Assembly (NCBI GenBank): GCA_029433525.1
Contig: JAQTIF010000001.1
Location: 62,001 to 126,000, forward strand
Direction: 5' to 3'
Source: Enterobacteriaceae bacterium ESL0689
GTDB lineage: Bacteria; Pseudomonadota; Gammaproteobacteria; Enterobacterales; Enterobacteriaceae
DNA: 64,000 nucleotides
The translations under genes were made by a program, and so were the position numbers. Within the stretch, counting starts at the first letter, position 1. Every line of letters starts with the position of its first letter. Below the pieces are notes generated by a model. It was given only the letters and a program-made list of their open reading frames with translations, searched no databases and had not been told where the DNA came from. Of this stretch, positions 17,547-27,143 are shown one piece after another.

Positions 17547-17664
17547 GATATTGGCGCAGCCAGTCTGGACACGAACAGCACGGAGAAACTGCAGCGTACA
17601 GCTATTTCGGGCACAGCCCAGGGCCAAAATGGCAACTAAAATAGCCTGATGGGCCAGACTCTTA
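17547..17664. repeat. Dispersed ~148-bp repeat, copy 2 (5' end lost, inner deletion)
   Basis: TTGGCGCAGCCAGTCTGGACACG, then CGGAGAAACTGCAGCGTACA and GCACAGCCCAGGGCCAAAATGGC, ends in AGACTCTTA. The part of the core around CGGAGTACGTGAGGA and the left terminal repeat are missing. Orientation is opposite to copies 1 and 43781. It sits at the left border of the type VI secretion island. Confidence 0.75.
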
Positions 17665-17819
17665 TTGATGGTATACATTTTTAGAAATGTGAGTGCTGTT
17701 TGATAAAAGCAGATAACTAACTTTTCCCGGAGCAAAAAACACAAATTGTGTTATTTACGCATCTTTAGTCAATAGATATACTATTTACAGAGATTTACAA
17801 CAGTATAAGGAAAAAGAGT

Positions 17820-18338
17820 ATGGCCTTACACGGAAAATTGATATTGAACGGGGCAGATTATGCACCTTTCAATCTGTATGGTGTAGGTGTCTTTATGGCT
17901 TTCTCTGGTAAAGGAGTATACCGGAATAAAGGAGCCTGCGGTGCTATTCCGAGTGACGGACCACTACCACCGGGAAAGTACTGGATAGTGGAGAGAGGAG
18001 CAGGTGGGCTAGGCTCCTGGGTTAAAGCTAAGGCACAAGATCTATACAATAAATTTTACTATGGTGCTGAATTTGGGCGGGATGAGTGGTTTGCTCTATA
18101 CAAAGATGATTGGGATATTGATGATGGGACCTGGATTAATGATGTTCATCGTGGATTGTTTAGGCTTCATCCAGGGAGAGTATCTGAGGGGTGTATAACA
18201 ATCGCACATAACTCTGACTATGCTCTCATCAGAAATGCACTTTTAAGAACGGCTCCAATACAAGTCCCTTGTATGCGATCACTTATGGCTCGTGGTTGGG
18301 TTGAGGTAGTAGCCAATGGCTCAAATACTTGCCCGTAG
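17820..18338 (+). CDS. T6SS peptidoglycan-targeting effector, Tlde1/DUF2778 (L,D-transpeptidase-like) type
   Basis: The 172-residue product starts at ATG 17820 after AAGGAAAAAGAG. It shows the Tlde1-like pattern: GSGKGVYRNKG-like N-terminal strand region, then PLPPGKYWIVERG (about 49-61), and the active-site stretch FRLHPGRVSEGCITI with His117, Ser122 and Cys125, the H...S-x-G-C arrangement of L,D-transpeptidases. Salmonella Tlde1 is delivered by type VI secretion and attacks peptidoglycan tetrapeptides. The next genes encode a small membrane protein overlapping its end and an Hcp tube protein, which supports Hcp-linked delivery. Base composition is AT-rich compared with the housekeeping genes, suggesting transfer. 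Confidence 0.82.
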   Translation: MALHGKLILNGADYAPFNLYGVGVFMAFSGKGVYRNKGACGAIPSDGPLPPGKYWIVERGAGGLGSWVKAKAQDLYNKFYYGAEFGRDEWFALYKDDWDIDDGTWINDVHRGLFRLHPGRVSEGCITIAHNSDYALIRNALLRTAPIQVPCMRSLMARGWVEVVANGSNTCP

Positions 18339-18585
18339 AATTGCGAAAGTTATATTTTATATTCTTTTGTCTCTGGTTATAGCTCGCACCTTAGGAGCTC
18401 CTGAGAATTGGATAAGTGACAATTTCTATTCCTGGCTTGGTCATCTTATTTATGGTTCAGGAGAAATAGGTGCTGACAATTACTATGACCTTTATTTTTA
18501 TGTATCCATAATAATAGTTTTTTCTCTAACAACTTTAATCTATTTAGTTGCAATGAAATTAATCAACAAAATAAGGAACAAATAA
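18316..18585 (+). CDS. Small membrane protein, probable immunity protein for the Tlde1-type effector
   Basis: An 89-residue protein with two predicted membrane helices (about 10-26 and 62-82), which would place a central segment of about 35 residues in the periplasm where the effector acts. Its start overlaps the 3' end of the effector gene by 23 bp, the classic effector-immunity arrangement. I recognise no specific family; the role is inferred from position and topology. Confidence 0.65.
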   Translation: MAQILARRIAKVIFYILLSLVIARTLGAPENWISDNFYSWLGHLIYGSGEIGADNYYDLYFYVSIIIVFSLTTLIYLVAMKLINKIRNK

Positions 18586-18586
18586 C

Positions 18587-19078
18587 ATGCCAATTCCTCC
18601 GTATATGTGGCTTAAAGATGATGGTGGTGCAGACATTAAAGGTTCTGTTGATGTTCAGGATCGTGAAGGTAGTATAGAGATTATCGGATTAAGCCACGGG
18701 ATTAACCTACCAGTAGACAATGCTAATGGTAAAATTACAGGTACTCGTCAACACTCTTCAATGATGATTGAAAAAGAAGTTGATAGCTCAACACCATATC
18801 TCTATAAAGCAGCAGCTACTGGACAGACTTTAAAAAGTGCAGAGATTCATTTTTATCATATCAGTGATGCCGGGCAGGAAGTTTGTTACTACACTGTCTT
18901 AATGGAAAATGTAAAAATTACTGGTGTTAATTGTGGTGTACCGAATGTTAAATTAGCTGGCAATGATAAAATGAACCATGTGGAAAGTGTCAGCTTACAG
19001 TATGAAAGAATTACCTGGCGAATTGTTGATGGCAATATTCAGTATACTGATGCCTGGAACGAAAGAGCAACAGCATAA
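18587..19078 (+). CDS. hcp: Hcp-family type VI secretion tube protein
   Basis: The 163-residue sequence matches the Hcp family: MPIPPYMWLKDDGGADIKGS at the start, IEIIGLSHGINLP, a TGTRQHSSMMIEKEVD segment, YLYKAAATGQTLKSAEIHFYH, and VESVSLQYERITWRIVDG near the end. Hcp hexamers stack into the inner tube of the type VI apparatus and carry small effectors in their lumen. No other T6SS structural gene is in the window, so this is an orphan hcp unit fed by a system elsewhere. It starts one base after the immunity gene ends. A strong terminator follows at 19081. Confidence 0.92.
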   Translation: MPIPPYMWLKDDGGADIKGSVDVQDREGSIEIIGLSHGINLPVDNANGKITGTRQHSSMMIEKEVDSSTPYLYKAAATGQTLKSAEIHFYHISDAGQEVCYYTVLMENVKITGVNCGVPNVKLAGNDKMNHVESVSLQYERITWRIVDGNIQYTDAWNERATA

Positions 19079-19080
19079 AC

Positions 19081-19100
19081 AAGGCCCTGCGGGGCCTTTT
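19081..19100 (+). terminator. Rho-independent terminator after hcp
   Basis: AAGGCCC and GGGCCTT pair around TGCG, followed by TT, directly after the hcp stop codon. It marks the end of the effector-immunity-hcp operon. Confidence 0.8.
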
Positions 19101-19151
19101 AGTTGAAAAGTGAATGTATATATAATACCAATTATACTGGAGATCTTTTAA

Positions 19152-19484
19152 ATGAAAACCGTTCAAGACAAAGTTCTGAAACTATTCAGAGAAGAGATCC
19201 CAGGATATTTAGATAGCAACTGGAAAGAAATTCCTTTGGAGTTCCATTCTGATTTGTTCAATGAGCCACGAGATGACCTTTATGATGCTATCGAAAAATA
19301 TAGAAAAGAATTTAACATTGATTTATCAAATGTAGATTGGTATTGCTACTTCCCCTGGGAAAACACGCCACTATTGGCAAGGTGGTTCAAGATGAAACGA
19401 GAAGATGTAGAAAAAAATCGTAAACCTTTAACCGTAGCTATGTTTGCCGAGTCAGCGAAAGCCGGAAAATGGCTTTATGATTGA
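19152..19484 (+). CDS. DUF1493-family protein, copy 1
   Basis: A 110-residue acidic protein with the DUF1493 pattern: VLKLFREEIPGYLDSNW, SDLFNEPRDDLYDAIEKY, a YCYFPWENTPLLARWF segment and KPLTVAMFAESAKAGKW at the end. Function is unknown; such genes are frequent near type VI hcp islands in enterobacteria and may be orphan immunity or regulatory proteins, which is conjecture. A second copy lies at 20087-20422 with nearly identical ends and a diverged middle. The sequence just downstream is also duplicated. Confidence 0.75.
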   Translation: MKTVQDKVLKLFREEIPGYLDSNWKEIPLEFHSDLFNEPRDDLYDAIEKYRKEFNIDLSNVDWYCYFPWENTPLLARWFKMKREDVEKNRKPLTVAMFAESAKAGKWLYD

Positions 19485-19632
19485 GTATAAACAGAGGTAG
19501 CCAGTATACTTTATAAGTATCATTCTACAGACGACCCTGGTGGTTTAGAACGGTTATGCGTAAGTATACCCCTATCGACTCCGGCTATATCACTGCCAGT
19601 GAAGCGCTTTACAAGTATATTCCTGCAAATAG
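19485..19632 (+). repeat. Duplicated segment following DUF1493 copy 1
   Basis: About 150 bases beginning GAGTATAAACAGAGGTAGCC and containing TATATCACTGCCAGTGAAGCG recur at 20423-20570 behind the second DUF1493 gene. One frame in each copy encodes a short peptide containing ITASEALYKYIPA, as if both carried the end of a lost gene. Confidence 0.7.
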
Positions 19633-19640
19633 GTAATTGA

Positions 19641-20090
19641 ATGGATACAACAGAAGATCTCAACGGAACCTACTTTTATCACGGGCAATCAAACCTGTCA
19701 GTAGGTGAACTATTTGATGTCATTTTTCTTGAACAATTTTGTGATGAACCTGGGATTGGCATTGAGTCAGGTACTGCTATCCTCGCTGGGCAACCATGGT
19801 TAAAAACCAGAACGAAATCGGGAGAGGCAATCAAAGGGACAAGTGTTAATTCCAGGTATGGGAGAATGCTTTTACGAAATGCACGAACGCCATTTGGTAT
19901 TAGAGTTCCTACACCCGTTGGTGTAAGAATGCGAAAAACAAATAATATTGCCGCCGTCATAGCACGATATGTTTCGTGGTTAGGTTGGATCGGTCTTGTG
20001 AATTCAATTTACCAAGTATCAAGGAAAACTCAGGCAAAATACAACCTAATAGCACGCCCTAAAGATCGTATACAATGGACATCCTTTTGA
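19641..20090 (+). CDS. STM2901-family protein
   Basis: The 149-residue product (MDTTEDLNGTYFYHGQSNLS start, LAGQPWLKTR, a GTSVNSRYGRMLLRNA stretch, a hydrophobic segment at about 112-125, then YNLIARPKDRIQW) resembles the Salmonella STM2901 family as I remember it. That family is often found beside DUF1493 genes, as here. Its function is unknown. A single hydrophobic helix near the C-terminus suggests membrane association. It lies between the two DUF1493 copies, and its end overlaps the start of the second. Confidence 0.65.
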   Translation: MDTTEDLNGTYFYHGQSNLSVGELFDVIFLEQFCDEPGIGIESGTAILAGQPWLKTRTKSGEAIKGTSVNSRYGRMLLRNARTPFGIRVPTPVGVRMRKTNNIAAVIARYVSWLGWIGLVNSIYQVSRKTQAKYNLIARPKDRIQWTSF

Positions 20091-20422
20091 TGGACATAAT
20101 TCAGCAAGAAGTGTTAGCACTCTTCAGAGAAGAGATCCCAGGATATTTAGATAGCAACTGGAAAGAAATTCCTTTAGAGCTTGACTCTGATTTATTTGAG
20201 TCTCCCGGTGATGATCTGCATGAAGCTTTGGATAGATTTGAAAAAAAATTTAATGTAGATTTATCAGAAGTTAAATGGTCGTATTATTTTCCCTGGGAGA
20301 ATACACCGCTACTTACACGGTGGTTTAAATTAAAACGGGAAGATGTAGAGCGAACTCGTAAACCTTTAACCGTGGCTATGTTTGCCGAGTCAGCGAAAGC
20401 CGGAAAATGGCTTTGTGATTGA
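20087..20422 (+). CDS. DUF1493-family protein, copy 2
   Basis: A paralogue of the 19152 gene with the same ends (LFREEIPGYLDSNWKEIPLE and RKPLTVAMFAESAKAGKW) and a diverged middle (SDLFESPGDDLHEALDRF). Starts are possible at 20075, 20087 and 20090. I use 20087, which matches the length of copy 1 best; the ribosome-binding site is not decisive. It overlaps the end of the STM2901-family gene. The diverged centre with conserved ends resembles immunity-like genes that change specificity, but that is inference. Confidence 0.7.
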   Translation: MMDIIQQEVLALFREEIPGYLDSNWKEIPLELDSDLFESPGDDLHEALDRFEKKFNVDLSEVKWSYYFPWENTPLLTRWFKLKREDVERTRKPLTVAMFAESAKAGKWLCD

Positions 20423-20570
20423 GTATAAACAGAGGTAGCCAGTATACCAGGCGACTGCTTTATAAATACGCCCCTTGTGGTTTAGAATGGCGGTGCGTAA
20501 GTATATCTCCATCGACTCCAGCTATATCACTGCCAGTGAAGCGCTTTACAAGTATATTCCTGCAATCAGC
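20423..20570 (+). repeat. Duplicated segment following DUF1493 copy 2
   Basis: Second copy of the segment at 19485-19632, sharing GAGTATAAACAGAGGTAGCC and the TATATCACTGCCAGTGAAGCG block. The short frame here reads MAVRKYISIDSS and on to ITASEALYKYIPA before a stop at about 20580. It supports a tandem duplication of gene plus downstream flank. Confidence 0.7.
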
Positions 20571-20849
20571 TGGGATGCCTGAGCTAACTCACTGGCGTTA
20601 TTTAACCTTGAGCTCTCCCCCCAAAAGAACACAAAAAGTACGGAGAACTCAAATTGATTTATTTACAATGTTTCAACCAATCTGCGAGCACACTCGCATG
20701 CTTGTTCAATGCAGGTAAAATCTGAAACATTTACCATCGTCGATCTGATAACCTATTTCAGCGCTCTGCTACTCATTGCCGATTGCTTAACGGCTAATAA
20801 TATTTGCCATTGAATGATAAAGTTGTGCTTCGTGGCACTGATTTGGCTC
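20571..20849. other. Non-coding gap with nested inverted repeats
   Basis: No gene supported. AATGTTTCA (20668-20676) pairs with TGAAACATT (20723-20731) and encloses a second hairpin, TGCGAG/CTCGCA (20683-20698). Its function is unknown; it could be a structured RNA end or a relic of an inserted element. Confidence 0.4.
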
Positions 20850-21022
20850 GGCTTTGTTGAATAAATAGATATTATGCTGCGTGCCTACAAAAACATCGGT
20901 CTTCCTCAACGTAAAATCAGAAGGTTAAGGTCAGGGTCGGAAGCTTCTCGCAGTAGAGACCAGCATTTATGACCAAAACAGGTGTGATAAAACAGCATGG
21001 TTCACTATTATTCAACAAAGCC
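20850..21022. mobile_element. 173-bp IS903-type miniature element (MITE) with 9-bp target duplication
   Basis: The left end reads GGCTTTGTTGAATAAATAGA and the right end is its inverted counterpart (TTATTCAACAAAGCC), 15 bp matching exactly. The sequence ATTTGGCTC lies on both sides (20841-20849 and 21023-21031), giving a 9-bp direct repeat. Both the terminal sequence and the 9-bp duplication are typical of the IS903 group of the IS5 family. The 173 bases have no transposase frame, so this is an internally deleted copy movable only by a transposase supplied elsewhere. Confidence 0.85.
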
Positions 21023-21174
21023 ATTTGGCTCCTGGGCCATCGGATGAACCTCTGTGATTATCAGTGATAAGATACGACTTCCGCCCTGAATTGAGTCAGG
21101 AAGCGACGCTGCCTTACTATAGGGCTTTACGGGGCGTTCCCCCAGGCAAACTGAGTACCTGAAAGACTTAAAAA

Positions 21175-23757
21175 ATGAGTAAAATCAATATGAATGAGTC
21201 TATTGACAAGGATCTATCCGATCACACACCAATGATGCAGCAGTATCTCAGGATGAAGGCACAGCATCCGGATATTCTGTTGTTTTATCGCATGGGGGAT
21301 TTTTACGAACTATTTTATGATGATGCGAAACGTGCCTCACAACTGCTGGATATCTCGCTAACCAAACGCGGTGCTTCTGCAGGCGAGCCTATCCCTATGG
21401 CCGGAATCCCTTATCATGCTGTGGAAAACTACCTTGCCCGTCTCGTTAACCAGGGGCAGTCGGTCGCCATTTGCGAACAAATCGGCGATCCGGCGACCAC
21501 AAAAGGGCCTGTCGAGCGTAAAGTTGTCCGTATTGTGACTCCCGGCACCATCAGTGATGAAGCGTTACTGCAGGAGCGTCAGGACAATTTACTGGCCGCT
21601 ATCTGGCAGGACAGTAAAGGTTTTGGCTATGCGACGCTCGATATCAGCTCCGGTCGTTTTCGTCTGAGCGAGCCTGCCGACCGTGAAAGTATGGCGGCAG
21701 AATTGCAGCGCACCCATCCGGCCGAGCTGCTCTATGCCGAAGATTTCACCGATTTTTCACTGATCGAAAATTACCGTGGCTTGCGTCGTCGTCCGCTATG
21801 GGAATTTGAAATCGAAACCGCACGTCAACAGCTTAATTTACAGTTTTCCACCCGCGACCTCGTCGGTTTTGGCGTTGAAAACGCGACTCGCGGACTCTGT
21901 GCCGCAGGTTGCCTGCTACAGTATGTCAAAGATACACAGCGGACTTCATTGCCTCATATTCGTGCTATCACAATGGATCGCCAGCAGGATAGCATTATCA
22001 TGGACGCGGCCACTCGCCGTAACCTTGAGATCACCTGTAATCTGGCGGGGGGTTCTGATAATACCCTGGTTTCCGTCATTGATGGCACCGTTACCCCGAT
22101 GGGCAGCCGTATGCTCAAGCGCTGGCTGCATATGCCAATACGGGATATCACTATTCTCACCGTCCGTCAGCAAACCATTGGCGCGTTACAGGAACATTAT
22201 GCCCGGTTGCAACCTCTGTTGCGCCAGGTGGGCGATCTGGAGCGAATTCTGGCACGACTGGCTCTGCGCACGGCGCGTCCGCGTGATCTTGCCCGTATGC
22301 GCCACGCTTTTCAGCAGCTGCCAGAACTGCATACCATACTGGCCGAAATCAATGCCGAACCCGTCCAACAGTTGCGCGATAATGTGGGAGAATTCAGTGC
22401 GCTGCGTGAGCTGCTGGAACGGGCGATTATCGAAACGCCACCTGTACTGGTGCGCGATGGTGGTGTGATTGCCACAGGCTATCATGCAGAACTGGATGAG
22501 TGGCGCTCGCTGGCCGAGGGAGCCACCGATTATCTCGATAAACTGGAAATTCGCGAACGCGAACGTCTGGGGCTGGATACGCTGAAAGTGGGCTACAATG
22601 CCGTCCACGGCTACTATATTCAAATCAGCCGTGGCCAGAGCCAGCACGCGCCAATCCACTATGTTCGCCGCCAGACATTAAAAAACGCGGAACGTTATAT
22701 TATTCCGGAACTGAAAGAATACGAAGATAAAGTGCTGACTTCAAAAGGGAAAGCGCTGGCACTGGAGAAACAGCTTTACGATCAACTGTTCGACCTCCTG
22801 CTGCCACACCTGGCTGACTTGCAAAAAAGTGCCAGTGCGCTGGCAGAGCTGGATGTACTAGTGAATCTTGCCGAACGCGCGGAAACCCTCCACTACTGCT
22901 GTCCGACCTTTAGCGAGAAACCGCTTATTCGTATTCATGAAGGTCGCCATCCCGTCGTTGAGCAGGTACTGAAAGAACCCTTTATTGCCAATCCGCTGGA
23001 TCTCACCGCGCAACGCCGGATGTTGATCATTACCGGCCCCAATATGGGGGGAAAAAGCACCTATATGCGCCAGACTGCGCTGATCGTGCTGCTCGCCGGT
23101 ATCGGGAGTTATGTTCCGGCAGAAAAAGCCGAGATCGGCCCGGTTGATCGTATTTTTACCCGTATCGGCGCGGCAGATGATTTAGCCAGCGGCCGCTCTA
23201 CTTTTATGGTGGAAATGACGGAAACGGCGAATATTCTGCATAACGCCACAGAACAGAGCCTGGTGCTGATGGATGAGATTGGTCGTGGAACCTCAACCTA
23301 TGATGGCCTCTCTCTGGCATGGGCCTGCGCGGAAAATCTGGCAAATAAAGTGAAAGCGCTGACCCTGTTCGCGACGCACTATTTTGAGCTGACCCAGTTA
23401 CCCGACACCATGGCTGGCGTCGCTAACGTTCATCTTGATGCACTGGAACATGGCGATACGATCGCTTTTATGCACAGTGTGCAGGATGGCGCAGCCAGTA
23501 AGAGTTATGGCCTGGCTGTTGCCGCGCTGGCGGGGGTTCCTAAAGAGGTGATTAAGCGTGCGCGGCAGAAGTTGCGTGAGCTGGAAAAGCTCTCCCCCCA
23601 CGCCGCCGCCACACAGACCGATGGTACACAGATGTCGTTGCTCTCCGTAGCAGAGGAGGTTTCTCCGGCCATAGAAGCGCTGACCGATCTCGATCCGGAT
23701 GCATTAACTCCCCGTCAGGCCCTGGAATGGCTCTACCAGTTAAAAAGGATGCTGTAG
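21175..23757 (+). CDS. mutS: DNA mismatch repair protein MutS
   Basis: The 860-residue ATPase recognises mismatches and starts methyl-directed repair with MutL and MutH. The mismatch-binding Phe-x-Glu motif lies in MGDFYELF (Phe43, Glu45). The clamp and connector follow the E. coli protein closely. Walker A is [10 protein letters not shown] (about 618-627), Walker B is [16 protein letters not shown], and the ATPase His lies in FATHYFELT. The C-terminal helix [17 protein letters not shown] is the dimer/tetramer segment. The first ten or so residues differ from E. coli. The gene faces the rpoS operon tail to tail as in E. coli, while the upstream side is the T6SS island. Complete and probably functional. 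Confidence 0.98.
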   Translation: MSKINMNESIDKDLSDHTPMMQQYLRMKAQHPDILLFYRMGDFYELFYDDAKRASQLLDISLTKRGASAGEPIPMAGIPYHAVENYLARLVNQGQSVAICEQIGDPATTKGPVERKVVRIVTPGTISDEALLQERQDNLLAAIWQDSKGFGYATLDISSGRFRLSEPADRESMAAELQRTHPAELLYAEDFTDFSLIENYRGLRRRPLWEFEIETARQQLNLQFSTRDLVGFGVENATRGLCAAGCLLQYVKDTQRTSLPHIRAITMDRQQDSIIMDAATRRNLEITCNLAGGSDNTLVSVIDGTVTPMGSRMLKRWLHMPIRDITILTVRQQTIGALQEHYARLQPLLRQVGDLERILARLALRTARPRDLARMRHAFQQLPELHTILAEINAEPVQQLRDNVGEFSALRELLERAIIETPPVLVRDGGVIATGYHAELDEWRSLAEGATDYLDKLEIRERERLGLDTLKVGYNAVHGYYIQISRGQSQHAPIHYVRRQTLKNAERYIIPELKEYEDKVLTSKGKALALEKQLYDQLFDLLLPHLADLQKSASALAELDVLVNLAERAETLHYCCPTFSEKPLIRIHEGRHPVVEQVLKEPFIANPLDLTAQRRMLIITGPNMGGKSTYMRQTALIVLLAGIGSYVPAEKAEIGPVDRIFTRIGAADDLASGRSTFMVEMTETANILHNATEQSLVLMDEIGRGTSTYDGLSLAWACAENLANKVKALTLFATHYFELTQLPDTMAGVANVHLDALEHGDTIAFMHSVQDGAASKSYGLAVAALAGVPKEVIKRARQKLRELEKLSPHAAATQTDGTQMSLLSVAEEVSPAIEALTDLDPDALTPRQALEWLYQLKRML

Positions 23758-23790
23758 ACCCGATTCTGGCGATATTTATATTGAGATCAT

Positions 23791-23820
23791 CTCTTCCCCC
23801 GCGTTAACGCGGGGGAAGAG
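23791..23820. terminator. Perfect 30-bp palindrome downstream of mutS
   Basis: CTCTTCCCCCGCGTT is followed directly by its exact reverse complement. It lies 33 bp after the mutS stop and would form a very stable hairpin in RNA. There is no T-run, so terminator function is probable but not certain. Confidence 0.55.
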
Positions 23821-23925
23821 TGATATATCAGACAGCGTCTGACGCTGTGGCTTTTATTGGGTTGCTGACGATGATTGTTTATGGGCAATAAACAAGACTC
23901 GTCAGAAAAACAGGAATGAAAAAAT

Positions 23926-23955
23926 AAAAGACTCAATCACAATATTGAGTCTTTT
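23926..23955 (-). terminator. Bidirectional Rho-independent terminator at the end of rpoS
   Basis: AAAAGACTCAA (23926-23936) and TTGAGTCTTTT (23945-23955) form the stem. On the minus strand the stem is followed by ATTTTTTC, giving a good terminator for rpoS; the A-rich side could also serve rightward transcription from mutS. Confidence 0.85.
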
Positions 23956-23968
23956 ATTGATAAAGATC

Positions 23969-24961
23969 TTACTCGCGAAATAACGCTTCAATATTCAGAC
24001 CTTGCTCCTGCAGGATCTCTTTCAGTCGGCGCAAACCCTCAACCTGAATCTGACGCACGCGCTCACGCGTCAAACTAATTTCACGGCCGACATCTTCCAG
24101 GGTAGCCGCTTCATAGCCTAACAAGCCAAAACGTCGGGCCAGAACTTCACGCTGTTTCGCATTGAGTTCGAACAACCATTTTACAATGCTGTGTTTCATA
24201 TCGTCATCCTGCGTTCTGTCTTCCGGGCCGTTCTCCCGTTCATCAGGCAGGATATCGAGCAACGCTTTTTCTGAGTCACCCCCCAGCGGGGTATCTACCG
24301 AAGTGATGCGCTCATTGAGGCGCAACATACGACTCACGTCGTCTACGGGTCTGTCCAGTTGTTCTGCGATCTCTTCCGCGCTCGGTTCGTGATCCAGCTT
24401 ATGTGATAGCTCACGGGCAGTACGCAGATAGACATTCAGCTCTTTAACAATATGAATAGGTAAACGAATCGTGCGGGTTTGATTCATAATCGCCCGTTCA
24501 ATCGTCTGGCGGATCCACCATGTTGCATAAGTTGAGAAACGGAACCCTCGCTCGGGATCAAACTTCTCCACCGCACGAATTAATCCTAAATTTCCTTCCT
24601 CAATCAGATCTAACAGTGCCAGACCACGATTACTGTAACGACGGGCAATTTTGACCACCAGACGCAGGTTACTTTCAATCATCCGACAGCGCGAAGCCAT
24701 ATCACCCCGCAAGGCGCGACGCGCAAAATAGACTTCTTCTTCGGCTGTCAATAGCGGAGAATAACCAATCTCACCAAGATAGAGCTGCGTCGCATCCAGG
24801 ACACGCTGTGTAGCGCCTTGCGACAGAAGATCTTCTTCAGCCAGATCGTTATCACTGAGTTCTTCCTCTGTTAAGGCTTTCTCATCGAAAGCCCCGACTG
24901 CATTCTCATCAAATTCCACATCTTCATTTAAATCATGAAACTTCAGCGTATTCTGACTCAT
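23969..24961 (-). CDS. rpoS: RNA polymerase sigma factor RpoS (sigma-38)
   Basis: The 330-residue stationary-phase sigma factor is full length and nearly identical to E. coli. Region 1.2/2 carries [20 protein letters not shown] and [17 protein letters not shown], with [18 protein letters not shown] for -10 recognition. Region 4.2 has the helix-turn-helix ([20 protein letters not shown]). The Lys involved in RssB binding falls in the conserved KIARRY segment. Its main promoter in E. coli lies inside nlpD, which is upstream here too; 156 bp of leader separate the genes. Confidence 0.98.
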   Translation of the reverse strand: MSQNTLKFHDLNEDVEFDENAVGAFDEKALTEEELSDNDLAEEDLLSQGATQRVLDATQLYLGEIGYSPLLTAEEEVYFARRALRGDMASRCRMIESNLRLVVKIARRYSNRGLALLDLIEEGNLGLIRAVEKFDPERGFRFSTYATWWIRQTIERAIMNQTRTIRLPIHIVKELNVYLRTARELSHKLDHEPSAEEIAEQLDRPVDDVSRMLRLNERITSVDTPLGGDSEKALLDILPDERENGPEDRTQDDDMKHSIVKWLFELNAKQREVLARRFGLLGYEAATLEDVGREISLTRERVRQIQVEGLRRLKEILQEQGLNIEALFRE

Positions 24962-25117
24962 TAAGATGGTTCCTTACGGTGATCCCTCAACGAAGTACCT
25001 GCGCTGTACATCACCTACACAATGTCAGAAAAAACCTGCTTCTCTCCGGCTATCACGGCGATAACAGGCATTCTGACATCGATCAACTGATATGACACTT
25101 ATCCGTACTTCGTCAAA

Positions 25118-26293
25118 CTATCGCTGCGGTAAATATTGCAACGGGTTGACAGATTTCCCCTTGTAACGAATTTCAAAATGCAATCGTGTTGAACTGGTTC
25201 CGGTGCTACCCATAGTAGCGATTTTCTGCCCCGCTTTGACTTCCTGCTGCTCCCGGACCAGCATCGTATCGTTATGAGCGTAGGCACTCAGGTAATCATC
25301 GTTATGTTTGATAATAATAAGATTACCGTAACCACGCAGCGCGTTACCGGCATAGACCACACGGCCATCTGCGGTTGCGGTAATTGACTGCCCTTTACGA
25401 CCCACTATATCGATACCTTTGTTGCCACCTTCTGTGCCACTAAAGTTTTCGATAATCTTGCCCTCCGTCGGCCAGCGCCATCCGGTGATCGGTACACTGG
25501 TTGACACGCTGCTGGCTGTCGGCTGAGGGCGGCTCGCTGTCGGGGCGGCCACCGGTGAAACGGTTGTTGCCGTTGTAGCAGATTCACCTTTTGTAAACAT
25601 ATTATTATCATTCTGTTTACCCGATGACTCAGAATACGTAATAATTGGTTGCTGTGCAACCACTGCTGCTGATTTTTGTATCGAATCCGCGATGACAGGG
25701 ACGTCACGATTTTTCTGTGTCGTCGTATTATCAGCGGTTATCGACTGAGCTGACGGATTACCCACCTGTATAACCTGACCTACCTGTAAGTCATAAGGCT
25801 CAGAAATATTATTACGTTGTGCCAGATCACGAAAATCATTGCCTGTCACCCATGCGATATAAAACAGGGTATCGCCATGTTTGACGGTATAGTGACTGCC
25901 TCCGGCATAGCTACCCTTCGGAATATCGTCATATTTGCGGTTATACACGATTTTACCGTTGATCGTTTGTACCACTGGCTTACTGCTGGCGGGCGTAATG
26001 AAGGGTTGAGGTTTACTGTGGACGGTCGCCACAGGTTGCTGAGTTAGCGGTTGTTTCTGATTCGGTGTTGCTTTTTTTACCTCCCGCACGCCGGGAGACG
26101 GGGCAACGGTCGGAGATCGGTCTGTCGGCGGTGGTGTGATCAGCATTCCGGAACGGACAGGTGGTGCCGCACCTCTGTTCACCTGGCTAATCGGTGCGGG
26201 TGGATTATTACTGGGACATCCCACCAGCCACAGTGAGGACAGTGACAATAATATTATGCGGCTTACACTAACATTCAGGCTTCCTGCGCCCAT
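25118..26293 (-). CDS. nlpD: Murein hydrolase activator lipoprotein NlpD
   Basis: The 391-residue outer-membrane lipoprotein activates the amidase AmiC at the division septum. A lipoprotein signal ends at LWLVGC (lipidated Cys26), a LysM repeat lies at about 132-176 ([15 protein letters not shown]), a long Thr/Ser/Pro-rich linker follows, and the LytM (M23) domain covers about 285-390. The domain is degenerate as in E. coli: NKGIDIVG stands in place of a metal-binding motif, so it activates rather than cuts. It lies directly upstream of rpoS and in the usual place after pcm. Confidence 0.96.
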   Translation of the reverse strand: MGAGSLNVSVSRIILLSLSSLWLVGCPSNNPPAPISQVNRGAAPPVRSGMLITPPPTDRSPTVAPSPGVREVKKATPNQKQPLTQQPVATVHSKPQPFITPASSKPVVQTINGKIVYNRKYDDIPKGSYAGGSHYTVKHGDTLFYIAWVTGNDFRDLAQRNNISEPYDLQVGQVIQVGNPSAQSITADNTTTQKNRDVPVIADSIQKSAAVVAQQPIITYSESSGKQNDNNMFTKGESATTATTVSPVAAPTASRPQPTASSVSTSVPITGWRWPTEGKIIENFSGTEGGNKGIDIVGRKGQSITATADGRVVYAGNALRGYGNLIIIKHNDDYLSAYAHNDTMLVREQQEVKAGQKIATMGSTGTSSTRLHFEIRYKGKSVNPLQYLPQR

Positions 26294-26418
26294 TTATTTA
26301 TCTCCCTGAAATAGATGAATGGACAATCGTTTGCTGGCCAGATCAATCCGATCTGAAGACCAGCAATGTGTCCTCCTTATAACCTGAATCAAACTAACAA
26401 ACTTTATTAATTTTACTA

Positions 26419-27045
26419 TCATGTTAGTTCTCCTTGTAACAGAGGAACAAAGCGCACTGTCTCGATAGTATCAATCAGAAACTCACTGCCGCGACGGCGG
26501 ATCCGTTTCAGTAGCTGATGCTCATCACCAACAGGCAGAACCAGCGTTCCCCCTTCAGCCAATTGTGCCAGCAACGCTGCCGGTATTTCTGCCGGGGCGG
26601 CAGTCACAATGATAGCATCAAAGGGCGCGCGAGCCTGCCAGCCCTCCCAGCCATCACCATGACGTGTTGAAATATTATGTAAGTCCAGTTGCTTCAGACG
26701 GCGACGCGCTTGCCATTGTAAGGATTTAATTCGCTCAACCGAGCAAACATGATCAACCAGATGAGCCAGAATTGCTGTCTGATAGCCTGATCCGGTGCCA
26801 ATTTCCAGCACCCGCGATTCCGGTTTCAGCATCAGTAATGCCGTCATTCTGGCGACAATATAGGGCTGCGAGATCGTTTGCCCCAGACCAATAGGTAAGG
26901 CTGTGTTATCCCATGCTTTATGTTCAAAGGCTTCATCAACGAACTTTTCGCGCGGCACAAGAGAGAGCGCTTCCAGTACTCGCTCATCAGTAATTCCCTG
27001 AGTACGTAGCTGATTCAGCAGGCTTTCGATACGCTTATTTACCAT
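26419..27045 (-). CDS. pcm: Protein-L-isoaspartate O-methyltransferase
   Basis: The 208-residue enzyme methylates isoaspartyl residues in aged proteins using S-adenosylmethionine. The SAM-binding motif is [15 protein letters not shown], with [13 protein letters not shown] for substrate binding and VTAAPAEIP as post-motif. Length and sequence match E. coli. In E. coli it overlaps surE; here surE is gone and the gene follows truD after 98 bp. The TAG-AATACATC-ATG junction at its start resembles the surE end as I remember it from E. coli. Confidence 0.96.
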   Translation of the reverse strand: MVNKRIESLLNQLRTQGITDERVLEALSLVPREKFVDEAFEHKAWDNTALPIGLGQTISQPYIVARMTALLMLKPESRVLEIGTGSGYQTAILAHLVDHVCSVERIKSLQWQARRRLKQLDLHNISTRHGDGWEGWQARAPFDAIIVTAAPAEIPAALLAQLAEGGTLVLPVGDEHQLLKRIRRRGSEFLIDTIETVRFVPLLQGELT

Positions 27046-27143
27046 GATGTATTCTACCTGTCAGTCACCCGCCGCCAGGCCTGACAGACGAATCAAAAAC
27101 CGATCGCAGAATATGCCTGCCCAGCCTGTGAAACCTGTTATCG

